Positions 17,224-25,787 are shown, numbered from the stretch's first letter. The stretch: 64,000 nt of DNA from Streptomyces sp. LHD-70 (GCF_031157275.1 NZ_JAVIFW010000003.1:460813-524812); one strand, 5' to 3'. Notes: generated by a model from the letters alone, not told the origin. Made by a program: numbers and translations.

Positions 17224-18249
17224 TCAGGCGGAGCTGCTGCCGCCGCCCGTCCTTGCGGCCACCTCGGTCTGTGCCGATGCGCCCTCGGCGCGGGCGGCCT
17301 CGGTCTCCGGCGCCGTCTCCGCATCCGTCCCCGTATCTGTCCCCGCGTCCGCCTTCGCAGCCGTCTTCGCCTCGGGAGCGATCCGGGTCTGCTTGCGGTG
17401 CTCGCGGAAGGAGTGGGCGACTGCCGCGGCCCACAGCACGTAGATGAGCGCGTACACCACCCACTGCGTGGAGTCCGAGGCGTTCAGCCAGTCGCTCTTG
17501 AGGAGCGTACGGATGTTGGTGAGGACGATGACGCCGCCGACCGCGGAGCCGAGAAGGCGCGGCGGTACGTGCCGGACGAGCCACGCGGCGATCGGCGCGG
17601 CGATCAGGCCGCCGACGAGGAGGGCACCCGCCCACGCCAGGTCGACGCCCTCGGAGCCGAGGCCGAAGAGGAAGCCGAGGCTGGCGGCGACGGCGACGAG
17701 GAACTCGCTGGTGTCGACCGAACCGATCACCTTGCGCGGCTCCAGGCGCCCGCTGGCCAGGATCGCCGGGGTGCCCACGGGGCCCCAGCCGCCGCCTCCG
17801 GTGGCGTCGAGGAAGCCCGCCACCACGCCGAGCGGTGACAGGAACCGTTTGCGCAGCGGCTTGTTGAGGTTGCCGGTCGGCAGGCCGAGGAACGTGAACC
17901 GGGTCAGGACGTACGCGCCGAGGCCGAGCAGGATCAGCGCCATCACGGGCTCGGCGAGCTCCGTCGACAGGTTCGACAGGACGGTGGCACCGGCGAACGC
18001 GCCGACCGCGCCGGGCAGTCCGATCTTCGCGACGACACGCCAGTCGACATTGCCGAAGCGCCAGTGCGCCACGCCGGAGGCCAGCGTGGTGCCGATCTCC
18101 GCGAGGTGCACGGTCGCCGACGCGGCCGCCGGGTTTGTGCCGAAGGCGAGGAGCAGGGTGGTGGACGTGACGCCATAGGCCATGCCGAGGCTGCCGTCCA
18201 CGAGTTGGGCGCCGAGCCCGGCGAGGGCCAAGAGGATGAGCGTTCTCAC
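17224..18249 (-). CDS. TSUP (TauE/SafE) family sulfite/sulfonate exporter
   Basis: About 341 residues from GTG 18249 (GGGAAGG upstream); a longer frame would run through the operator at 18274-18293. Eight or so membrane helices: LILLALAGLGAQLVDGSLGMAYGV, VTSTTLLLAFGTNP, HWRFGNVDW, and the central GFLDATGGGGWGPVGTPAIL, characteristic of TSUP permeases. A C-terminal Glu/Thr/Ala-rich tail (DTGTDAETAPETEA) is not conserved. It probably exports sulfite, sulfonate or a related anion. Upstream Rrf2 gene and the monooxygenase downstream support a sulfur role. Confidence 0.87.
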   Translation of the reverse strand: MRTLILLALAGLGAQLVDGSLGMAYGVTSTTLLLAFGTNPAAASATVHLAEIGTTLASGVAHWRFGNVDWRVVAKIGLPGAVGAFAGATVLSNLSTELAEPVMALILLGLGAYVLTRFTFLGLPTGNLNKPLRKRFLSPLGVVAGFLDATGGGGWGPVGTPAILASGRLEPRKVIGSVDTSEFLVAVAASLGFLFGLGSEGVDLAWAGALLVGGLIAAPIAAWLVRHVPPRLLGSAVGGVIVLTNIRTLLKSDWLNASDSTQWVVYALIYVLWAAAVAHSFREHRKQTRIAPEAKTAAKADAGTDTGTDAETAPETEAARAEGASAQTEVAARTGGGSSSA

Positions 18250-18273
18250 GACGGCACGTACCTTCCCTAGTTT

Positions 18274-18293
18274 TCCCACTGAATTAGTAGGGA
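18274..18293. promoter_or_regulatory. Rrf2-type operator upstream of the TSUP gene
   Basis: TCCCACTGAATTAGTAGGGA is an imperfect palindrome, 25-44 nt upstream of the TSUP start. Its AATT centre with CCCAC/TAGGG arms resembles CymR/Rrf2-type sites. A related TTTCCTA-N9-TAGGAAA site lies before the Rrf2 gene itself. Confidence 0.6.
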
Positions 18294-18414
18294 TAGTGTC
18301 CGTGAACTGCCGTACGAGCAAGCGGGTGTTCAGCAAATGGACAAAATCGTCTTGCTATTCGGGAAGCGGCAGGTCAGAAGTGTGCCGCTGGAGAGTGCCG
18401 CACGCGGGAGTTGC

Positions 18415-18873
18415 TCAGGGATTCGTCCACGCCGACGGATTGTCCGCCAACTCCGCGACCTCGGCGGGCAGTCCGGTGCACGCCACGTCCTCCAGGGAGA
18501 CGCCGTCAAGGATCTGCCGGACGTTGGCGCGCAGCGCGATCCACAGCGGCAGCAGCGACTCGGCCGGTCCGGAGTACGACAATTCGGGCGGGCGCACTCC
18601 GCGTACCGATACCAACGGGCCGTCGACCGTGCGGATCACGTCCGCGATGCTGATCTCCGCGGCGGGACGTGCGAGACGGTAGCCGCCGTTGCCGCCGCGC
18701 TGACTGGTGACGAGGCCGCCGCGGCGCATGTCGTTGAGGATGCCCTCGAGGAATTTGTGCGGAATCTCCTGGGCCGCGGAGATCGTCTCGGCCTTCACGG
18801 GGTCGGTGTCCGTGCAGGCCGCGAGCTGCAGGGCCGCCCGTACCGCGTAGTCCGCTCTGGCTGAGATGCGCAT
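18415..18873 (-). CDS. Rrf2 family transcriptional regulator
   Basis: 152 residues from ATG 18873 (MRISARADYAVRAALQLAA, the standard Rrf2 opening). Winged helix: ISAAQEIPHKFLEGILNDMRRGGLVTSQRGGNGGYRLARP. Only two cysteines are present (in LAACTD and DVACTG), and the CX5-7C trio that holds an Fe-S cluster in IscR/NsrR is absent. This suggests a CymR-like, cluster-free regulator. With TSUP downstream and the monooxygenase beyond, it likely senses sulfur or cysteine status. Confidence 0.9.
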   Translation of the reverse strand: MRISARADYAVRAALQLAACTDTDPVKAETISAAQEIPHKFLEGILNDMRRGGLVTSQRGGNGGYRLARPAAEISIADVIRTVDGPLVSVRGVRPPELSYSGPAESLLPLWIALRANVRQILDGVSLEDVACTGLPAEVAELADNPSAWTNP

Positions 18874-18907
18874 GCCCGCATTATCGCCCACTGGCGGCGC
18901 CGGGCCA

Positions 18908-18930
18908 TTTCCTACTACTCTGATAGGAAA
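18908..18930. promoter_or_regulatory. Interrupted palindrome before the Rrf2 gene and Cys-leader
   Basis: TTTCCTA (18908-18914) and TAGGAAA (18924-18930), perfect 7-bp arms, 9-nt spacer. Located between the Rrf2 start (18873) and the divergent polycysteine leader ORF (18996), suited to autoregulation of both directions. Confidence 0.65.
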
Positions 18931-18995
18931 GTGTGGCCGTCCGTCGGCCACTGGCACTTCGACGCGGGTCCGCGAGGACGCGCAGTAGGGACGCC

Positions 18996-19097
18996 ATGTC
19001 ACGCAACCAGCAGCCGCTCGTACGCCGTCGGCACGTCGACTTCCGTCGCGTCGCCAGCGCCGTCTGCGTCGTCTGCTGCGCGTGCTGTCGCGACTGA
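18996..19097 (+). CDS. Polycysteine leader peptide (putative attenuator uORF)
   Basis: 33 codons, ATG 18996 after GTAGGGACGCC, stop TGA 19095-19097. The peptide has the RRRHVDF element typical of actinobacterial sulfur leader peptides, and then five cysteines at residues 24, 27, 28, 30 and 31 (CVVCCACC). Such uORFs can couple ribosome stalling at Cys codons to expression of a downstream gene. The downstream ORF is the winged-helix protein at 19153. Too short for most gene callers. Confidence 0.75.
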   Translation: MSRNQQPLVRRRHVDFRRVASAVCVVCCACCRD

Positions 19098-19152
19098 CGC
19101 ACCCCTGCTCCGCACCTCCGCCCTCCCTCCGGACCCAGCGAATCGAGAAGCC

Positions 19153-19734
19153 ATGACCACGGCCACACCCAGCCGCACCACCACCCCCGCCGCCCCGCGT
19201 GTCCCGCAGGCGACCCGCCACCTCCGGCTCGTACGTGAGGACGCCCGCGAGTTCGTCGGATATCTGGTCCTGCTCCCGGCGGGCGCCGATCCGACCGAGC
19301 TGTTCGCACGCAGCGGCATCCGCCCGGAGGTGCACGCCCTCGCCCCCACCGGCACCCCCCGCACCGGCCCGCCGCCCGCACCCGAATCCCGCGCGGACGC
19401 CCCGCACGGCAACGCTCCGGTCGACGCCCCGCACGACACCCCGCCCGACGCCCTGCGCCTCGACGCCGAACGGCGCGTCGCCGTGCTCGACGGGCGTGAA
19501 CTCGACCTGACCTACCTGGAGTTCGAGCTCCTCGCCCAGCTCACCGGGCATCCGCACCGGGTGTACTCCAGGGAGTACCTCGTCGGCCACGTATGGGGTT
19601 ACGGACACGTCGGCGACGGCCGCACCGTGGACGTCCACATCGCCCGCCTGCGCCGCAAGTTCGGCCCGACGCACCGCGGCCGGATCGTGACGGTGCGCCG
19701 CGTCGGATACAAGTACGTGCCGGACGCCTCCTGA
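19153..19734 (+). CDS. Winged-helix (OmpR/PhoB-type) DNA-binding protein
   Basis: 193 residues from ATG 19153. The N-terminal ~85 residues are Pro/Ala/Thr-rich with a short conserved stretch (TRHLRLVREDAREFVGYLVLLP) but no receiver Asp. The C-terminal 95 residues are a transcriptional-regulatory winged helix: LRLDAERRVAVLDGRELDLTYLEFELL, HPHRVYSREYLVGHVWGYGHVGDGRTVDVHIARLRRKFG and VRRVGYKYV, recognisable in pieces as LTYLEFELLA and GRTVDVHIARLRRK. Not a standard response regulator, so the signal is unclear. Placed 55 nt after the polycysteine leader, it is likely under cysteine control. Confidence 0.8.
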   Translation: MTTATPSRTTTPAAPRVPQATRHLRLVREDAREFVGYLVLLPAGADPTELFARSGIRPEVHALAPTGTPRTGPPPAPESRADAPHGNAPVDAPHDTPPDALRLDAERRVAVLDGRELDLTYLEFELLAQLTGHPHRVYSREYLVGHVWGYGHVGDGRTVDVHIARLRRKFGPTHRGRIVTVRRVGYKYVPDAS

Positions 19735-19777
19735 GACGCCCGGCACGCACTCAGCCCTGCCATCGAACGAACCGGTG

Positions 19778-22522
19778 TCACTCCACCCGCAACTCGCCGA
19801 TGCCGGGCCTGTCCTCGGATCCCGCGCCTTCCGACGTGCCCCGGACGCTCACGCGGACATGGCGTGCCACCACGCTCTGCGCCAGCTCACCCGAGTCCGG
19901 GTCGACGGTGACACGCTGCCAGTGCCGTCCGTCGAGGGAGGTCTCCACGCGGTGCGACGCGGGGCGCGGCTCGGTCCACGTGATGTCGACACGCCGGAGT
20001 GTGGCGGGGCGGGCCAGGCCGACACGCAGGCTGTCCTCGCGCGCCTCGGGCACCCACGCCGTGGCCGTGCTGCCGTCGACGGCGGCCTCCGCGTACCGGC
20101 CGGGCTCGGGCGTGTTGCCGCTCACCGGGCGGCAACGGGCCAGGTTCGCCGTCGGTTCGAGGTCGGGGCGGCGGGTCTTGAGGATCGCGGGCGCCCCCTG
20201 GCTCACCGTCACGCGGCCCTGCGGCCCCGTCACGTCGAACGGCTTCCCCTCGACCAGGCGCACGGCACTGGTCCGCGGTCCGAGCTCGATGTCGAAGGTC
20301 CGGCCCTGCCAGCGCACGCCACGCAGGTTGACGCCACTCTTCAACTGCGGCGGCAGCATGGGGTCGACGCGTACGTGGTCCTCGCGCCAGCGCAGTCCCG
20401 TCAGACCGTGTGTGAACACTTGGAGGAAGCCGCCCTTGCCGGTGAGGAAGTCCTGCGCGGGCGAGCCCGCGAGCGGGTCCTCCGCGCCGGCCTTGTCGCC
20501 GCGCGCCTCGGAGAACTGCGCGAACGGGCCGCGGACGAACGGCTTGATGGACCGCAGCAGATACGTGTACGCCGAACAGCCCGGCTCGCCGTTCGTGGCG
20601 GCGCCGATCGCGTGCACCGAGTCCGTCATCGCGGGCCCGTCGGGGTCGGTGCGCGCCGCGTAGTAGTCGAGCGTGTTCCTCGCCGTCTCCGCGGACATGG
20701 GACACTCCAGCGGGTACTGAAGGAGCACGGTGTCGGCCTGCTTGATCGTCGAGCCCTTGTACCCGTCGTACTGCAGGAAGACCTTCTTGTCCTTGTCGTA
20801 CGGGACACGGAGCTTGTCGGCGATCAACTCCCAGCGGGCGGGCGCCTGTTCGCCGACGAGGGCGGCCGCGCGGGTCGCGTTGCGCAGGGCCGTCGCGGCA
20901 CCGGCGTTGGTGAACGCGCCGTCGTTCACGCCGTTGCTGTACTCGTCGGGACCGGCCACGTCGTGGACGGAGTAGCTGCCGTCGCCGTTGCGCTCCGCGC
21001 GGTCGGCCCAGAACTCGGCGATGCCCTTCAGGACCGGCCAGCCGCGCTCGCGCAGCCAGGTGCGGTCGCCGGTGCCCTGGTAGTACTGCCACACGGCGAG
21101 CGCGATGTCGCCCTGGAGGTGGTTCTGGGTGCGGCAGTGCGGCGGGTCCCAGCTGTGGCACTCCTTCCACAGATCGCCCTTCGCCCCGCTGGTCCAGGCG
21201 TAGAACAGGCCGGAGTGGCCGAGTTTGCGGGCGTTGGCGCGCGCTGCCGTGCGGGTGCGGTAGCGGTAGTCGACGACGGAGCGGGCGAGTTCGGGGTCGA
21301 AGGCGAGCAGGCTCGGGAACATCCACGTCTCGGCGTCCCAGAACACCAGACCCGCGTAGTTGTCGCTGGTGAGGCCGGTGGGCGCGATGCTGTCGGACGC
21401 GCCCGCGCGCAGGTTGGAGAGCAGGCCGTAGCGGGCGGAGCGGGCCCAGGCCTGGAGGTCGGGGCGGCCCGGGATCTCGACGTCGCCGCTCCACAGCCTC
21501 CGCCAGGTGTCGCGGTGCGCGGCGAAGGCGGAGTCCCAGCCGCGCTCGGCGGCGCGCCGCGAGGCCCGCACCGCCGACACGCCGGGGCGCGGGGAGGTCA
21601 ACTCCGTGTCCACACCTACGTACTTGGTCAGGTCGTAGCTGCGTCCCGCCCGGACCGGGAAGTCGACGGACTGACGTGCGGTCAGGTCGGCGGCGGCCCG
21701 CGGAGCCGACGCGGGTCGGGCCTCCACTCCCCGGCCGGGGCGCAGCGTGGAGGCCACGGTCCCGTCGACCTTCGTGCCGTCCGTGCGGAACGACACGCCT
21801 ACCGTGCCGTTCTCCGTCCGGGGGCCGCCGGTCTGGCTCATCCGCCGGGCGCCACGGCCGTCCAGTACGTCGGTGACGGTCGCGTCGCCGTTCCAGTGCG
21901 GTGTCATGCGCAGCCGTACGGCGCCCACGTGCGGGTTGTTGCGGTCGGCGAGGACGTCGTACACCAGGTCGGTGCTGCGGCCGTCGGCGGAGGTCCAGGT
22001 GAACGAGGTGCGGACCAGGCCGCAGGCGAGGAACTGGGTCTGCCGGTAGCGGCTGATGCGCGAGGCGGGTGTGCCGGGGCCGAAGGTGTCCTTTCCGGTG
22101 TTGACCGTCAGGCCCGACCAGTTGGGCAGCGCCGCCACGGCCTGGAGGTTCTTGGCGGTCTCCGGGTTGTTCGCGTACAGGCCGGAGACGAAGGATCCGT
22201 CGTAGCGCGGGGTGAACAGCGGCCAGCCCGTCTTGGCGTCGGAGTCGGCGTAGCCACTGCCGCGCGGCGGCACGCGCTGTCCGAGGTAGCCGTTGCCGAC
22301 GTAGGCGTGGTGCAGCTCCTTCGGGTCGATGCGGGAGGACGAAAGCGCCCAGTCGTCCGAGGAGCGGGGGTGGCCTTCGGCCGGGCAGCTACCGGCCGAC
22401 GGGCCATGGGAGGGGAGCGCCTGGGGCGCCGGCGCGTCGGGCTTTGCCGACGCCACCGGTGGGACGGCCCCGGCGAGCAGCGCGGTGAGCGTGCAGGCCA
22501 GCAGGCGCGAGGAGTACTTCAT
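19778..22522 (-). CDS. Secreted GH65 alpha-glucosidase/trehalase-type enzyme with CBM32
   Basis: 914 residues from ATG 22522 (GGAGTAGCG before it; the longer frame is upstream noise). Signal peptide MKYSSRLLACTLTALLAGAVPP. Family 65: N-terminal super-beta-sandwich (YVGNGYLGQRVPPRGSGYAD), (alpha/alpha)6 barrel with FWDAETWMFPSLL and VAGPDEYSNGVNDGAFTNAGAA, where the DE of GPDEY contains the general acid. The last ~130 residues are an F5/8 type C/CBM32 module (NLARCRPVSGN, RVDITWTEPRPASHRVETS). Likely acts on trehalose, kojibiose or another alpha-glucoside outside the cell. Confidence 0.85.
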   Translation of the reverse strand: MKYSSRLLACTLTALLAGAVPPVASAKPDAPAPQALPSHGPSAGSCPAEGHPRSSDDWALSSSRIDPKELHHAYVGNGYLGQRVPPRGSGYADSDAKTGWPLFTPRYDGSFVSGLYANNPETAKNLQAVAALPNWSGLTVNTGKDTFGPGTPASRISRYRQTQFLACGLVRTSFTWTSADGRSTDLVYDVLADRNNPHVGAVRLRMTPHWNGDATVTDVLDGRGARRMSQTGGPRTENGTVGVSFRTDGTKVDGTVASTLRPGRGVEARPASAPRAAADLTARQSVDFPVRAGRSYDLTKYVGVDTELTSPRPGVSAVRASRRAAERGWDSAFAAHRDTWRRLWSGDVEIPGRPDLQAWARSARYGLLSNLRAGASDSIAPTGLTSDNYAGLVFWDAETWMFPSLLAFDPELARSVVDYRYRTRTAARANARKLGHSGLFYAWTSGAKGDLWKECHSWDPPHCRTQNHLQGDIALAVWQYYQGTGDRTWLRERGWPVLKGIAEFWADRAERNGDGSYSVHDVAGPDEYSNGVNDGAFTNAGAATALRNATRAAALVGEQAPARWELIADKLRVPYDKDKKVFLQYDGYKGSTIKQADTVLLQYPLECPMSAETARNTLDYYAARTDPDGPAMTDSVHAIGAATNGEPGCSAYTYLLRSIKPFVRGPFAQFSEARGDKAGAEDPLAGSPAQDFLTGKGGFLQVFTHGLTGLRWREDHVRVDPMLPPQLKSGVNLRGVRWQGRTFDIELGPRTSAVRLVEGKPFDVTGPQGRVTVSQGAPAILKTRRPDLEPTANLARCRPVSGNTPEPGRYAEAAVDGSTATAWVPEAREDSLRVGLARPATLRRVDITWTEPRPASHRVETSLDGRHWQRVTVDPDSGELAQSVVARHVRVSVRGTSEGAGSEDRPGIGELRVE

Positions 22523-22640
22523 CGCTACTCCGTGCTCTGTGCGGTGAGGGTGGAGGGTGGTGCGAGCGGTGGTGCGGGGGAATGCAGGTGAGCCGACCGT
22601 AGAGAGGTGAACGGAACACGTCAACCATCCCGTCACATCG

Positions 22641-22660
22641 TTCAACTATTGAAGAGTTGA
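22641..22660. promoter_or_regulatory. Overlapping palindromes upstream of the GH65 gene
   Basis: TTCAACTATTGAA (22641-22653) and TCAACT-N7-AGTTGA (22642-22660) interlock, about 120 bp before the GH65 start. A LacI or GntR-type operator is plausible; the regulator is not in the window. Confidence 0.45.
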
Positions 22661-22722
22661 GTCGCGATTCCCGCTCCGCCCGCACCGCGCGGCGAACCCA
22701 GCCCTCACTTTGTGAAGCGGGC

Positions 22723-23135
22723 CTACGCCAGCCCTTCCGGGTTGAGTTCGGAGCGGCGCACCGCCTCGGCGGGCAGGCCCCAGCGCTTGAGGGCCGCGCG
22801 GTACTCGCCGATCACGGTCCTGTCGTCGGTCGCGTAGAACGTCAACGGCGGCGTGGAACCTGCCGAGTTGACGACTTCGAGGGTGCCGCAGCCGGTCCCG
22901 GCCGAGTGGCTCGACCTGGCGCAGAAGCACCGGGTGCACCGCACCACCTGGTGCCCAGCACCCGGTCGCCGGGCGCGACGCCGAGGCCGGTCAGGCCCGT
23001 ACCGACCCGGGTGGCCCGCTCGAACAGCGGGCCCGAGCGATGGACACGGCCGTCATACACCAGCGCCTCGTGATCACCGAGGCGTTCCCGTGCGTTCTCG
23101 GCGAGGAGGGCGAGACTCGGAGAGCGATCGAGCAT
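22723..23135 (-). pseudogene. Remnant of an AMP-binding acyl-CoA ligase
   Basis: From ATG 23135 the frame reads MLDRSPSLALLAENARERLGD, then HEALVYDGRVHRSGPLFERA and GLGVAPGDRVL, the N-terminal signature of acyl-CoA/AMP ligases (about 65 residues). After GDRVLGTRW homology stops near 22940. Another frame ending at 22723 continues with EVVNSAGSTPPLTFYATDDRT and GEYRAALKRWGLPAEAVRRS, not recognisable. Most of a ~500-residue gene is missing, so deletion plus frameshift is the simplest reading. The second part could be a separate small gene. Confidence 0.55.
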
Positions 23136-23300
23136 CGGGGCACCTGCCTTCCGGGGCGGAGCGGCTCGGACTCCGCGCCATGCTGCCGGAACTCGCGGGG
23201 CCGGTAAGAGACCGGGAGCGGCACCTCCTGCCGGAACCGGCCAGGCCCACCTGGGTGCCCCCACGCGGCGTGCGCCCGCCGGACCGCCGAGGATCGTGCC

Positions 23301-24380
23301 ATGTCACCGCCCGCCCGACGGAGCCCCGAGCGCGGTGCGCGCGCCCTGCTGCCCGCCGCGGCACGGGCCGGCCGCCGCACGGCCGAGCTGCCCTGGCGCG
23401 GTGCCCTCATCGGCCTCGTCGTGCTGCTCGCCCTGTTCGGCACCGGTGTCGGCCTCTACCTCGACGAACGCTCCGTACGCCAGCGGCCCGTGCACGTCGG
23501 CGCCCACCGCGAGGACGACCGCCTCGACGTCGAGGTCACCGTGCAGCGCACCAGCCCCGGCGACCGGCGCATGACCCTGCAGCTGTACGCGCAGGCGCGC
23601 GGCAAGTACGCGGATCCGGTCGGGAACCCCGACACGGACATGACGATCCTCACCAACGACCCGGACCACGACGAGCTGAAGTTCGACAAGGAGAGCCCGG
23701 TCTGGCGCAGGGAGTTCCAGCTCACCCTCTCCGCGGGCACCCCGTCCGACTACCCCTTCGACCGGTACGAGACCCACCTGGCGCTGACCGCGACCACCAC
23801 CGGATCGGACGCCGTGCCGATCGCCCTCACCTACCGCGACGAGGACCCGAACTTCGCGATCGACCCGGGCGGCACGTCGTACGACGACGCGGTGGCGGGC
23901 ATCGAAGGCACCGTCAAACGCTCCCGGTCCACGTTCATCATGGCCTGGTTCATGATCGCCGCGATGTGGGCGATCGCCCTCGCGGTGGCCGTCGCCTGCT
24001 GGCTGGTCGTGGGCCAGCGCCGCGGCCTCGTCTGGCCCGCGCTCGGCTGGATGGCGGCGAGCCTGTTCGCCCTGGTCGGCCTCCGCAACGCGGCCCCCGG
24101 CTCACCGCCCAACGGCTGCCTGCTCGACTACGCCGCGTTCTACTGGGCCGAGGCGCTCATCGCGCTCAGCCTGACGCGGCTCGTCTTCCACGGCATCCAC
24201 CTCGAACACCACACGGGCGGGCCCATCGACCCACTGCTGTCCGGCAACGGCAACGGCAACGGCAACCGCAACCGCAACGGCTCGGGCTCCCGTGGGCCGA
24301 CACGACTGCGCCGCCGCGGAACACCGGCAGGAAGCCGGGTCCGCGGCGGCGGACGTCGTACGGGCGAGGACGCGGCGTAG
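23301..24380 (+). CDS. DUF4436 membrane-anchored protein
   Basis: 359 residues, ATG 23301. One N-terminal transmembrane helix (ALIGLVVLLALFGTGVGLYL, residues 33-52), an extracytoplasmic beta domain (residues 60-210, with DYPFDRYETHLALTATT and LTYRDEDPNFAIDP), then three C-terminal helices (FIMAWFMIAAMWAIALAVAV, LVWPALGWMAASLFALVGL, AFYWAEALIALSL). The order matches DUF4436. The C-terminus carries an Asn-Gly run (GNGNGNGNRNRNG) from AACGGC repeats. Function unknown. Confidence 0.85.
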   Translation: MSPPARRSPERGARALLPAAARAGRRTAELPWRGALIGLVVLLALFGTGVGLYLDERSVRQRPVHVGAHREDDRLDVEVTVQRTSPGDRRMTLQLYAQARGKYADPVGNPDTDMTILTNDPDHDELKFDKESPVWRREFQLTLSAGTPSDYPFDRYETHLALTATTTGSDAVPIALTYRDEDPNFAIDPGGTSYDDAVAGIEGTVKRSRSTFIMAWFMIAAMWAIALAVAVACWLVVGQRRGLVWPALGWMAASLFALVGLRNAAPGSPPNGCLLDYAAFYWAEALIALSLTRLVFHGIHLEHHTGGPIDPLLSGNGNGNGNRNRNGSGSRGPTRLRRRGTPAGSRVRGGGRRTGEDAA

Positions 24381-24421
24381 GGCCCTGGGGACTCTGCGGA
24401 GACCCGGCGCGTCCGGAGGGC

Positions 24422-25009
24422 TCAGCGCGCGCGGTGCAGTGTCAGCGGATCGAAGCCGCCGGGCCGGGCGAGGACGGACGGCAGCCGGGGGTCCTCGCTC
24501 GTCACGACCCAGCACTTCTGGCTCGCCTCGTCCGGCCACGGCACCCGGCGCCGCCAGGTCCGCGCGGCCACGACCCGCGACTCCTTGCCGACCGGCCCGT
24601 CCGCGGCGTCCTCGGCGTCTTCGCCATCTCCGTCTCCGTCACCGTCGCCGAACAGCAGCTCGACGGCCACACCGGACGGCAGCTTCACATCCGCCCGGCG
24701 GACCGCCGTGACGCCGCGCCACGGACCGGACTTGAGGACACGGGCGACGAGCAGCGTCCACTGGAGCTTGCGCGCCGGGCGGATCAGCAGGAACGCGGTG
24801 ATCATCGACAGGAAGGCCGCGAGACCGGTGACGGTCTGGCTGCCGTCCCGGTCGGGCCCGACCATCGCCGTCACCAGGAGAGCGACCCATATGACGGACC
24901 TGACCAGGAAGTTGACGAGCGTCAGGCGGAACGACTTCGACCACAGCTCACGGGTCGCGGCGTCGTCGAACGCGTACTTGGCCAACGGCAGGGGGACCTG
25001 CGTCTTCAC
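24422..25009 (-). CDS. Membrane protein, paralogue of 25137-25787
   Basis: 195 residues. It opens MKTQVPLPLAKYAFDDAATRELW and has two close hydrophobic helices (FLVRSVIWVALLVTAMVG and VTGLAAFLSMITAFLLI), then a soluble tail with an acidic stretch (GDGDGDGDGEDAEDAADG). The downstream paralogue opens in the same way (CAFDHAATRRNW) and has the same topology, so the two arose by duplication. No known function; a possible pair of membrane sensors or accessory subunits. Confidence 0.75.
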   Translation of the reverse strand: MKTQVPLPLAKYAFDDAATRELWSKSFRLTLVNFLVRSVIWVALLVTAMVGPDRDGSQTVTGLAAFLSMITAFLLIRPARKLQWTLLVARVLKSGPWRGVTAVRRADVKLPSGVAVELLFGDGDGDGDGEDAEDAADGPVGKESRVVAARTWRRRVPWPDEASQKCWVVTSEDPRLPSVLARPGGFDPLTLHRAR

Positions 25010-25061
25010 GCACTGCTCCTTCAGATGAGGTGTACCGGCTCGGTGCCGGGTGGGGGAACTC

Positions 25062-25101
25062 GGGGGACAAGGGGACAGGGGACAGAGAACAGGGGGACAC
25101 G
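25062..25101. repeat. GGGGACA minisatellite
   Basis: Four to five imperfect GGGGACA units between the two paralogous membrane genes. Unit sequence resembles the repeat in the nanK-nanE gap at 7077-7143, though the loci are unrelated. Confidence 0.75.
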
Positions 25102-25136
25102 GAGCGGGAGGAAGGCGTGCCGAGGAAGGGGCGGGG

Positions 25137-25787
25137 TCAGCGGCGCAGTCCCGCGCCCAGCGAGGCGAGGCCCGCCCGCTTGGCGCGTGCCATCCGCTCC
25201 TTGTCGCGGGCGATCGCCCGGTACTCCTCCAGGGGCGTACGGCTGCCGCGTTCGAGCGTCATCAGCTCCCGGCCGCCCGGCTCGGCGATGACCCCGCCGA
25301 ACTCCGGGTCGCCCGCGAACCACGCGCCCTGCTCCATCACGCCCGTCCAGCGCTTGCGCTGCAGCGGGTTGATCGCCCGCATCGCCTTCGACCACTCCGC
25401 GTCGGGCTCCGCCCGCAGCTGCACCGGCAGCGCCATCACGTCCTTGACGCCGGGACAGGGGCGTACGGCGGCGCGGTACTCCCACGGGTACGCGCGAAGC
25501 ACCCGGCGGATCCGGCGCAGCCGCAGCACGGGGCCGAGCGAGTACAGGGCGGCCGCGAACACGAACGGCGCCGCCACGAGACAGACGAACCCGGCGATCC
25601 GCATCCACATCGGAGGTGAGCCGTGCCGGTCGCCGAGCAGCCCCATCACGGTCAGGGTCGCGAGCAGCAGCAGGACGACCAGGGGCAGCGCCGCCCCGGC
25701 CCGCAGCCGCGCCCGCTGCCAGTTGCGTCGCGTCGCGGCGTGATCGAAGGCGCACTCGTCCGGCGGGACCTGCACGGCGGATGGCAT
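25137..25787 (-). CDS. Membrane protein, paralogue of 24422-25009
   Basis: 216 residues from ATG 25787 (AGGAGCG about 10 nt upstream); the longer frame upstream is antisense to the next gene. N-terminus MPSAVQVPPDECAFDHAATRRNW; two membrane helices (AGAALPLVVLLLLATLTVMGLL and IAGFVCLVAAPFVFAAALYSL); the C-terminal 100 residues are cytoplasmic and basic (MALPVQLRAEPDAEWSKAM, RKRWTGVMEQGAWFAGD). Not assignable to a named family. Confidence 0.75.
   Translation of the reverse strand: MPSAVQVPPDECAFDHAATRRNWQRARLRAGAALPLVVLLLLATLTVMGLLGDRHGSPPMWMRIAGFVCLVAAPFVFAAALYSLGPVLRLRRIRRVLRAYPWEYRAAVRPCPGVKDVMALPVQLRAEPDAEWSKAMRAINPLQRKRWTGVMEQGAWFAGDPEFGGVIAEPGGRELMTLERGSRTPLEEYRAIARDKERMARAKRAGLASLGAGLRR

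Noticed and set aside
17041..17224. Possible protein formed by the MITE sequence (FNLPSSPEGRP / DGRLKTGPRS)
   Set aside because: The coding look comes from the repeat's composition; there is no RBS and the inverted ends explain it.
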